A stretch of DNA of 6,640 nucleotides from an uncultured Maribacter sp. (lineage in GTDB: Bacteria; Bacteroidota; Bacteroidia; Flavobacteriales; Flavobacteriaceae): NCBI GenBank assembly GCA_905479535.1, contig CAJQMW010000230.1:1-6640 (forward strand), given 5' to 3'. Under the pieces are notes generated by a model, which did not search any database, was not told where the DNA came from, and saw nothing but the letters and a program-made list of their open reading frames with translations. Made by a program: the position numbers and the translations under genes. Positions 1 through 4,528 of the stretch are shown piece after piece. Every line of letters starts with the position of its first letter. Position 1 is the first letter of the stretch.

Positions 1-28
1 CTTCAAATATTCAACAACAAAAAAAAAT

Positions 29-59
29 TTTGAAATTTTTCAGGAGTTTTTAACGTTTG
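29..59 (+). promoter_or_regulatory. Candidate Bacteroidota-type promoter of the lipoprotein gene
   Basis: TTTG at 29-32 is followed by a 19-nt spacer and AACGTTTG at 52-59. This matches the -33 TTTG / -7 TAnnTTTG promoter pattern of Bacteroidota, with one mismatch in the first base of the -7 box. Transcription would begin around 65, giving a leader of roughly 35-40 nt before the ATG at 103. A purine-rich AAGGA at 96-100 sits only 2 nt from the ATG, which is too close for a standard Shine-Dalgarno. It is a consensus match only; no start site is known. Confidence 0.45.
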
Positions 60-102
60 GTTGTTTTATATATGAATTTAACGATTTACAAATTTAAGGA
101 CA

Positions 103-1179
103 ATGAAAAACCTCATTAAAATTTTCAGCTTTTTACTACTGGTATCTTCTCTATTAAACACCTCCTGTAGAAAGGAGGAATCCTTGTCTCTAGGTGTGCA
201 ACCGGACCAAAGTATTACTGCTGATTCCAATGTGGCAAGACTTTTGGCCCAAACCACAATGAACGATGGCTCTGTTGACAATATTATAGACCAGGCCAAC
301 TGTTTTACTGTGGAACTTCCGGTAAACCTAATTGTGAACGGGATGGAAATCACCATACAGGCCCTAGATGATTACGACACTATTGAGAACATGTTTGAAG
401 AGAACGATGATGACGAGGATACGTTGGAGATAGTTTTTCCTATTTCCATAGAACTTTCAAATTATATTACGATCAGCGTTTCCGATGCCGATCAACTGGA
501 AAACATTAAAAATGATTGTGCCGGTGAAAATGAGGAAGACGATGATATTGAGTGTGTAGACATCCAATATCCATTAGAATTATCCATCTTCAACTCCAAT
601 ACGGAACTATTTGATTCTGTTTCCTTGGAAAACGATGAAAATCTTTATGACTTTATTGAAGTTTTGGACGACAACGATGTTGTTAACTTAGAATTCCCAA
701 TTACATTAGTTTTGACAGACGGCGTTGAAATTGAAATTAACGACCTAAGCGAGTTAGAAACTGCCCTTGAAAATCTTAAGGACAGTTGTGATGAGGATGA
801 CGACTATGATTATGACGATGACGATTGTGATGATTGCACCGTAGAACAGCTGGAACAAGTATTGGTGGGATGTGACGACTGGAGGGTGAACAAATTTGCT
901 CTTGATGGTGAGAATATTAAAAGTCAGTATGATGCGTTGTCATTCATCTTTCAAGAAGATGGGAATATGGCGGCAGCTTCGGATACGGAAACCTTCCCTG
1001 GAACTTGGTCTGCCACCGGTAGTGGAAATGACATTATTGTTACAATTGAAATTATTGGCCTTGACAATTTCAACTTAACATGGAATCTCAACAGAATATT
1101 GGAAACGCCGGGAGTGAACAAGGTTACCATCCGTTTAGATAAGGATAACGTAATTCGGTTTCAAGATGTTTGTAACTAA
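103..1179 (+). CDS. Acidic repeat lipoprotein with lipocalin-like C-terminal domain, function unknown
   Basis: I do not recognise a named family. The 358-aa product starts with a lipoprotein-type signal: basic MKNLIK, a hydrophobic core, then LNTSC with Cys22 as the likely lipidated residue. The lipobox is imperfect because Asn is at -3. Residues 67-139 and 151-229 form two similar units. Each begins and ends with Cys and contains two short beta-like segments of the form [LFY]P-x-hydrophobic strands followed by a helix (for example FPISIEL at 112-118 and FPITLVL at 198-204). Acidic loops separate them (101-106, 142-150), and a very acidic stretch with Cys242 and Cys245 follows at 230-245. From about 257 (CDDWRV) to the end, the W-x-V, F-x-F-x-x-D-G and G-T-W pattern resembles lipocalin-like domains of Bacteroidota lipoproteins. 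A periplasmic or outer-membrane-anchored protein that may bind divalent cations is an inference. The gene stands alone, with its own promoter candidate and terminator. Confidence 0.85.
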   Translation: MKNLIKIFSFLLLVSSLLNTSCRKEESLSLGVQPDQSITADSNVARLLAQTTMNDGSVDNIIDQANCFTVELPVNLIVNGMEITIQALDDYDTIENMFEENDDDEDTLEIVFPISIELSNYITISVSDADQLENIKNDCAGENEEDDDIECVDIQYPLELSIFNSNTELFDSVSLENDENLYDFIEVLDDNDVVNLEFPITLVLTDGVEIEINDLSELETALENLKDSCDEDDDYDYDDDDCDDCTVEQLEQVLVGCDDWRVNKFALDGENIKSQYDALSFIFQEDGNMAAASDTETFPGTWSATGSGNDIIVTIEIIGLDNFNLTWNLNRILETPGVNKVTIRLDKDNVIRFQDVCN

Positions 1180-1298
1180 AATGGAGAATCACCCAAATAT
1201 CCGATACCAGCGTTGAATTAAGTGAAATGGGGGCAGGCGACGACTCCTTCATACTTCAAAAACAATAGTATTCCCCAACTCTATTTTTTATTAGGACT

Positions 1299-1341
1299 GA
1301 CCCTTGTTTGTGAAAAACTTCACGGACAAGGGTCTTTTTTT
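1299..1341 (+). terminator. Strong intrinsic terminator after the lipoprotein gene
   Basis: A 16-bp stem (1299-1314 pairing with 1319-1334, including two G-T wobbles) closes an AAAC loop and is followed directly by seven T (1335-1341). The outer arms GACCCTTGT and ACAAGGGTC are perfectly complementary. It lies about 120 nt past the stop at 1179, so the mRNA would carry a long 3' tail. Confidence 0.9.
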
Positions 1342-1494
1342 ATGTGGAATTATGATGACCAACTTCCCATAGTCGATAATCCCAAAGTTTCAACTAGCGA
1401 AATTTTATAATCCTATAAGTCAGCATATTGCATTTGAAGTAGGAAATTATATGCGGTATTTTCCGTTATCGAAAATATTTGTACTTTATCGTTA

Positions 1495-1515
1495 GGGGTC
1501 AGGATATTTTACCCC
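1495..1515 (+). promoter_or_regulatory. Inverted repeat in the leader of the receiver gene
   Basis: GGGGT at 1495-1499 pairs with ACCCC at 1511-1515 around an 11-nt AT-rich centre. It sits 39-60 nt ahead of the ATG at 1555. A poor promoter-like pair overlaps it: TTTG at 1478-1481 and TATTTTAC at 1505-1512. The repeat could be an operator or a small leader hairpin, but there is no T-tract to make it an attenuator. No Shine-Dalgarno is visible before the ATG. Confidence 0.3.
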
Positions 1516-1554
1516 CGGAATGTTTTATCCGTACAAACCCAAGCTTAACTAAGT

Positions 1555-1983
1555 ATGAAACTCACTACTTTAATTATTGACGATTCAAAAATGCAAGAAC
1601 TACTAACCCTTAAAATGGTTAATGAGAATGCAAACCTTTCCTGTGTAGGCACCTATAACAATCCTAAAGAAGGATTGCAAGCTGCAAATACACTTAGGCC
1701 GGACATAATCATCCTAGATGTTGAAATGCCAGAATTGGATGGTTTTGGGGTTCTTGAAAGTCTAAACCATGACTGCCAAGTAATTTTATATTCCACACGC
1801 TCGGAATTTGCCTTTAGTGCTTTTCAATACAACCAGGTTAAGGACTATCTTACCAAGCCCATGAAGAAACCACGTTTTGAAAAAGCAGTGGTTAAAGTTT
1901 TACAACACAAGTTGAGGAACCAGAAGAAAGAATTGAATTTGGGCACGTACAGATATTCCGAAAGACTTTCCTTGGCAAGTTAA
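1555..1983 (+). CDS. Single-domain response regulator receiver, LytTR-regulator type without output domain
   Basis: This 142-aa protein is almost entirely a CheY-like receiver. The acidic pocket is Asp9-Asp10, the phospho-acceptor is Asp55 (in IIILDVEMPELDG), the switch residue is Ser80 or Thr81, and the conserved Lys is Lys101 in the YLTKP motif. The stretch SEFAFSAFQYNQVKDYLTKP is the form found in receivers of LytTR-family two-component regulators. Those proteins normally continue for another 100 or more residues with a LytTR DNA-binding domain. Here the protein ends after a short basic, Gln/Lys-rich tail (117-142), and no LytTR remnant follows in the next bases. It is therefore probably a stand-alone receiver acting by protein-protein contact or as a phosphate sink. 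No histidine kinase lies in the window, so its partner is unknown. The ATG start is well placed, with the first strand LTTLIIDD beginning at residue 3. Confidence 0.93.
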   Translation: MKLTTLIIDDSKMQELLTLKMVNENANLSCVGTYNNPKEGLQAANTLRPDIIILDVEMPELDGFGVLESLNHDCQVILYSTRSEFAFSAFQYNQVKDYLTKPMKKPRFEKAVVKVLQHKLRNQKKELNLGTYRYSERLSLAS

Positions 1984-2040
1984 AAGCACTTTTCTCTATT
2001 TACGATGATTTTAATAAAACAAAGACAAATCTACTAACTG

Positions 2041-2077
2041 AAAAGAAAAAGGTTTCCCGATTCCTGAGGAAACCTTT
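2041..2077. terminator. Hairpin, possible terminator with its T-tract on the minus strand
   Basis: AAAGGTTTCC (2048-2057) pairs perfectly with GGAAACCTTT (2068-2077) around a 10-nt loop. On the plus strand it lies 65 nt past the receiver gene but is followed by AGACTTTAAG, not a T-run. Read on the minus strand, the stem is followed by TTTTTCTTTT (complement of 2050-2041), as expected for an intrinsic terminator facing left. It could stop both the receiver transcript and leftward read-through from gpsA, whose stop is about 475 nt away. Confidence 0.6.
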
Positions 2078-2181
2078 AGACTTTAAGGTAAGGACACTGC
2101 TTATAGTTCCTAGGATTTTTGCAGACTTGCAGTTTGATGTTTCTTAAGGGTCCAAAAAGTCATTCCCTATCTTTATTAAAT

Positions 2182-2199
2182 TTTTTACTGTAGTAAAAA
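2182..2199. repeat. AT-rich perfect dyad beside the element
   Basis: TTTTTACT (2182-2189) and AGTAAAAA (2192-2199) are perfect inverted arms around a GT centre. The right arm overlaps the left copy of the 8-bp direct repeat at 2194-2201, so the dyad abuts the left end of the 235-bp element. With only A-T pairs plus one C-G, it would be a weak hairpin. Confidence 0.5.
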
Positions 2200-2254
2200 T
2201 ATATGACTATCGGATAGTTTGCACATGAAGTCAATTTTTAAGTTTTGTAAAAAA

Positions 2255-2328
2255 ACACCACCCTCCATCCCTCCTTTCTAGGAGGGAAGAAATCGTTTCC
2301 CCTCTAAAAAGAGGGTATTAAGGGGTGT
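2255..2328. repeat. REP-like double-hairpin repeat
   Basis: An outer arm ACACC (2255-2259) pairs with GGTGT (2324-2328) and encloses two hairpins. Hairpin one is TCCCTCCT (2268-2275), TTCT loop, AGGAGGGA (2280-2287). Hairpin two is CCCTCT (2300-2305), AAAA loop, AGAGGG (2310-2315). The result is a small multibranched fold. C-rich/G-rich palindromes of this style recur in intergenic regions of many Bacteroidota genomes, and REP-like repeats elsewhere are linked to Y1 transposases (RAYT). Whether this copy belongs to such a genome-wide family cannot be seen from one window. Confidence 0.65.
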
Positions 2329-2339
2329 GTAGGCCTACA
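2328..2339. repeat. 12-bp perfect palindrome
   Basis: TGTAGGCCTACA is fully self-complementary and directly abuts the right arm of the REP-like repeat, sharing base 2328. It could be a protein-binding site or part of the repeat family's conserved body. Confidence 0.5.
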
Positions 2340-2470
2340 TTTAGTCGTAAATCGTATAATCCGGAAAAAAAAAGAGGATAACTTGATTGACGTGCCGACC
2401 ACAAAAAAAGGCTATGTAACAAATCCGATAGTCATATAAAAATACTTCAAGTACACTACACTTATGTATC

Positions 2471-2502
2471 CTATCGGGCAAAAATATTGAACCAATCGAT
2501 AG
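2471..2502. repeat. Second CTATCG/CGATAG inverted pair
   Basis: CTATCG (2471-2476) and CGATAG (2497-2502) face each other across 20 nt. The same hexamer forms the core of the element's terminal repeats at 2207-2212 and 2426-2431, so four copies in alternating orientation lie within about 300 bp. This pair may be a decayed relative of the element ends or a shared binding motif. The arms are only 6 bp. Confidence 0.35.
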
Positions 2503-2551
2503 TTTTTAACGCATTTGGGCATTAACCTTATTTCCTTAAAAAGAGACCTTA

Positions 2552-3550
2552 TCAATCCAACTTATCGGTCAACGCCAAAAAGACCTTTTTTGGATTTTTA
2601 CCTTCATAAAGGATGTCATAAACGGCATCGATAATTGGAGTCTTTACTTTCTTTTTAAAATTTTCTTTGATGATGTACGCACTTTTGGCGGCATAATATC
2701 CTTCGGCAATCATGCTCATTTCCATTTGTGCGCTTTTCACCGTGTACCCCTTTCCTATCATATTACCGAACATTCGGTTACGGCTAAAGATAGAGTAGCC
2801 GGTAACCAGTAAATCACCTAGATACGCAGATTTATTAATGTTACGGTCTATGTTATGAATGCGTTTGGTGTACCGTTTCATTTCCCTGATCGCATTGCTC
2901 ATCAGAACACTTTGAAAATTATCCCCGTAACCCAGACCATGGGCTATACCTGCAGCTATGGCATAAATGTTCTTCAGCATGGCCGCATATTCGGTACCAA
3001 TGATATCCTTGCTGATGTTGGTTTTTATGTAGTTACTGGAAAGATTTTTGGCCACGAATTCCGCCTTTTCTTTATCGGCACAGGCAATGGTCAAATAGGA
3101 AAGTCGCTCCATGGCAACCTCTTCCGCATGGCAAGGGCCCGTAATGACGCCAATATGCTCAAAAGGTATTTTATAGGTTTCATGAAAGTGTTCCCCAACA
3201 ATCAAACCGGTTTCCGGCACTATACCCTTTATGGCCGAAAAAACGATTTTATCCTTGATTGAAGCCGTAAGTTTTTCCAATTCCCCTACGAGAAACGCCG
3301 ATGGAATGGCAAATATCAAAATGTCGGCACTATTTACCGCTTCGTTTATATCATCGGTTAGAAAAAGTTGTTCCGTTTTAAATTCGACAGAGGTAAGATA
3401 ATTAGGGTTATGCTTTTGAATTTTGATATAGCCTATGGCATCGGAATTACGCATGTACCAACCTACTTTTTCTTGATTGCTGGTCAACATTTTCACAATC
3501 GCCGTGGCCCAACTACCACCTCCTAAAACTGCAAATTTTAAATCGCTCAT
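2552..3550 (-). CDS. gpsA: NAD(P)-dependent glycerol-3-phosphate dehydrogenase
   Basis: GpsA reduces dihydroxyacetone phosphate to sn-glycerol 3-phosphate in the cytoplasm, supplying the backbone for phospholipid synthesis. At 332 aa it has the normal family length. The N-terminal Rossmann loop is GGGSWATA (10-17), where many homologues have GxGSWGTA. Then come AIPSAF (81-86), KGI..ETG (109-115) and GPCHAEE (138-144). The catalytic-type Lys is at 193 in MLKN, followed by AIAAGIAHGLGYGDN (197-211). The C-terminal helical domain has YLGDLLVT (243-250) and SRNR (256-259). The ATG start is clear because the nucleotide-binding strand begins at residue 5. The gene is transcribed leftward alone; the nearest candidate terminator facing it is the hairpin at 2041-2077, beyond the MITE-like element. 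Nothing looks broken. Confidence 0.97.
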   Translation of the reverse strand: MSDLKFAVLGGGSWATAIVKMLTSNQEKVGWYMRNSDAIGYIKIQKHNPNYLTSVEFKTEQLFLTDDINEAVNSADILIFAIPSAFLVGELEKLTASIKDKIVFSAIKGIVPETGLIVGEHFHETYKIPFEHIGVITGPCHAEEVAMERLSYLTIACADKEKAEFVAKNLSSNYIKTNISKDIIGTEYAAMLKNIYAIAAGIAHGLGYGDNFQSVLMSNAIREMKRYTKRIHNIDRNINKSAYLGDLLVTGYSIFSRNRMFGNMIGKGYTVKSAQMEMSMIAEGYYAAKSAYIIKENFKKKVKTPIIDAVYDILYEGKNPKKVFLALTDKLD

Positions 3551-3571
3551 TATTTATTAAATATAGTAGTT

Positions 3572-3579
3572 CAAAATTA
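3572..3579 (-). promoter_or_regulatory. Possible -7 box of gpsA
   Basis: On the minus strand this reads TAATTTTG, an exact TAnnTTTG match, with its downstream end 21 nt ahead of the gpsA ATG. No TTTG or TTG lies at the expected upstream distance, so it is a half-matching promoter. The leader would be very short. Confidence 0.3.
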
Positions 3580-3629
3580 CCAAATAAATAATAGCCTATT
3601 AGTCGTTATTAATCAGAACTATAAAATAT

Positions 3630-3770
3630 ATGCCCTTTACTTTCTTTAGATTACTGAATCAAGAAACCAAAGATTTCGAAGAAGATGAGGAAGTATGTAA
3701 TATACCGAGAGATGAAGCCCTAAATACGCGGATATTGAGATATTATTTTTATACTACCGTAAAACCTTAA
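3630..3770 (+). CDS. Possible 46-aa small protein, unknown
   Basis: An ATG at 3630 opens a frame of 46 codons ending in TAA at 3768-3770. The product is charged, with an acidic middle (DFEEDEEV, residues 15-22) and an aromatic C-terminus (ILRYYFYTT, 35-43). It has no signal peptide, membrane segment or recognisable motif. Codon choice looks like that of the neighbouring genes. It fills most of the gap between gpsA and the bestrophin-like gene and overlaps the 3' end of the latter by 17 bp on the opposite strand. There is no visible Shine-Dalgarno and no convincing promoter. It may be a real small gene, the remnant of a longer one, or chance in AT-rich DNA. Confidence 0.35.
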   Translation: MPFTFFRLLNQETKDFEEDEEVCNIPRDEALNTRILRYYFYTTVKP

Positions 3771-4443
3771 AATGGTCCAATTTTATATCATCCAATCCTT
3801 TGTCGTCAAAAGGGTACTCCAAATCGTCTTGAATGTTGTACAAGGAAATCAGTATAAATTCTGTTAGGATAACCACAAAATAAACGGCCAAGTGGTTATA
3901 ATTTTTACCAATATTAAATATAATCGTAGGGGCATAAATAAGCGGAAAGATGTAAATGAATACTTTACAATAGGCCTTTAAGCTCACAGGTGTCCTATGT
4001 ACATGAATACCATTTAAATTATCTATTGCTTCGTGAAGATCACATAGGTACTTGAACAACTTGTCTTTTAGGCTTTTTGGAATGGTCTCTCGCCTGTCCA
4101 ATATAAAACCGTAAATTTTATCGATCTCCTCATCAAGGTACGTGATATTACCCTCATGGGTCTTAAGATGTTTAATGGTTTTGTCCTCTATGTTCTGTAA
4201 CAACTGTTTAACAACAGTTTCCTCTTCTGTAAGTAAGCCACTTGTAGTGATAAAATAGTAAAGTGTTTTCATTGCACTCCTATATTGGCTTAAATGTTCC
4301 AAGGCTTTTTCCCGTCTCCTAAAAGATCCTCTAATGGTAAAAACCAGTGGAAAAATAATGGCGATACTTAAGAGCGTTAAATCAACATTAAAAAAAATAG
4401 TATAGTGATAGCAAACAAAAACAGAAACCACTGATATGATCAC
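3754..4443 (-). CDS. Bestrophin-like membrane protein, probable ion channel family
   Basis: The 229-aa product has hydrophobic segments at about 1-15, 22-38, 158-178 and 185-203 with a helical cytoplasmic-type middle. The second half follows the bestrophin/UPF0187 pattern: R-TPVSLKAY (150-158) entering a membrane helix with a conserved-looking FPLIYAP (166-172), then LYNIQDDLEYPFDDKGLDDIKLD (201-223). That last stretch corresponds to the EDPFG.D.NDLPLD-type acidic motif of bestrophins. The segment VFTIRGSFRRREKALEHL (34-51) occupies the place of the FR.N.AY.R..E motif but is divergent. Bestrophins form pentameric anion or, in bacteria, cation channels; the substrate here is unknown. The start given is GTG at 4443-4441. 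The frame stays open upstream for 16 more codons to a TAA at 4494-4492, and those codons read like a natural N-terminus, so the gene may really begin near 4491 at an ATT codon. It is divergent from the CotH-like gene. Confidence 0.72.
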   Translation of the reverse strand: MIISVVSVFVCYHYTIFFNVDLTLLSIAIIFPLVFTIRGSFRRREKALEHLSQYRSAMKTLYYFITTSGLLTEEETVVKQLLQNIEDKTIKHLKTHEGNITYLDEEIDKIYGFILDRRETIPKSLKDKLFKYLCDLHEAIDNLNGIHVHRTPVSLKAYCKVFIYIFPLIYAPTIIFNIGKNYNHLAVYFVVILTEFILISLYNIQDDLEYPFDDKGLDDIKLDHFKVLR

Positions 4444-4503
4444 TACCCACAGTGTTCTAAAATTTAAAGAAGAGAGATAGAGTTTAATAATTTAATTTTT
4501 AAT

Positions 4504-4519
4504 ACTTTACGGGTAAAGT
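4504..4519. promoter_or_regulatory. Perfect dyad in the divergent gene interval, possible operator
   Basis: ACTTTAC (4504-4510) and GTAAAGT (4513-4519) are perfect inverted arms around a GG centre. The site lies 10-25 nt ahead of the CotH-like ATG and 61 nt or more upstream of the bestrophin-like GTG. A TACTTTAC at 4503-4510 loosely resembles a -7 box, so a protein bound here could control the rightward gene or both genes. The binder is unknown. Confidence 0.4.
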
Positions 4520-4528
4520 TAATCGAAA

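Larger units (their letters stand above)
1180..1554. other. Intergenic region with terminator and response-regulator leader
   Basis: This is 375 bases without a convincing gene. It contains the terminator at 1299-1341 and a GGGGT/ACCCC inverted repeat at 1495-1515 ahead of the receiver gene. An open frame at 1222-1410 runs straight through the terminator hairpin and has no family features, so it is not called. The stretch 1342-1490 shows no clear structure. Confidence 0.7.
2202..2436. mobile_element. MITE-like 235-bp non-coding element
   Basis: The ends TATGACTATCGGAT (2202-2215) and ATCCGATAGTCATA (2423-2436) are perfect 14-bp terminal inverted repeats. The match extends to 16 bp if 2200-2201 and 2437-2438 are counted. 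Directly outside lie two identical 8-bp copies of TAAAAATA (2194-2201 and 2437-2444), as expected for a target-site duplication. The interior has no ORF of useful length. It carries a C-rich/G-rich REP-like double hairpin (2255-2328) and a 12-bp palindrome (2328-2339). This organisation fits a non-autonomous miniature inverted-repeat element moved by a transposase in trans. No transposase is in the window, and I cannot name the IS family. The direct repeat is A-rich, so chance is possible; the structure could also be a large extruding stem-loop. Confidence 0.6.
1984..2551. other. Gene-free region with hairpins and a MITE-like element
   Basis: These 568 bases contain no coding frame that I can support. 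They hold a hairpin at 2048-2077, an AT-only dyad at 2182-2199, an inverted-repeat-bounded element at 2202-2436 with an internal REP-like double hairpin, and an extra CTATCG/CGATAG pair at 2471-2502. The remainder (2080-2180 and 2503-2551) shows nothing clear. No obvious terminator follows the gpsA stop within its first 50 nt. Confidence 0.75.

Noticed and set aside
78..356. 92-aa open frame on the minus strand
   Set aside because: It is antisense to the start of the lipoprotein gene, covering its promoter and signal peptide; a shadow frame.
896..1078. 60-aa open frame on the plus strand
   Set aside because: It is out of frame inside the lipocalin-like domain of the lipoprotein gene.
1222..1410. 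62-aa open frame on the plus strand
   Set aside because: It runs through the strong terminator hairpin and T-tract at 1299-1341, has no conserved-looking domain and no translation signal.
2255..2444. CRISPR array or tandem repeat array
   Set aside because: The repeats are inverted and single, with no regular direct repeats and spacers.
2855..3262. 135-aa open frame on the plus strand
   Set aside because: It is antisense to the well-supported gpsA coding region and its translation shows no family features.
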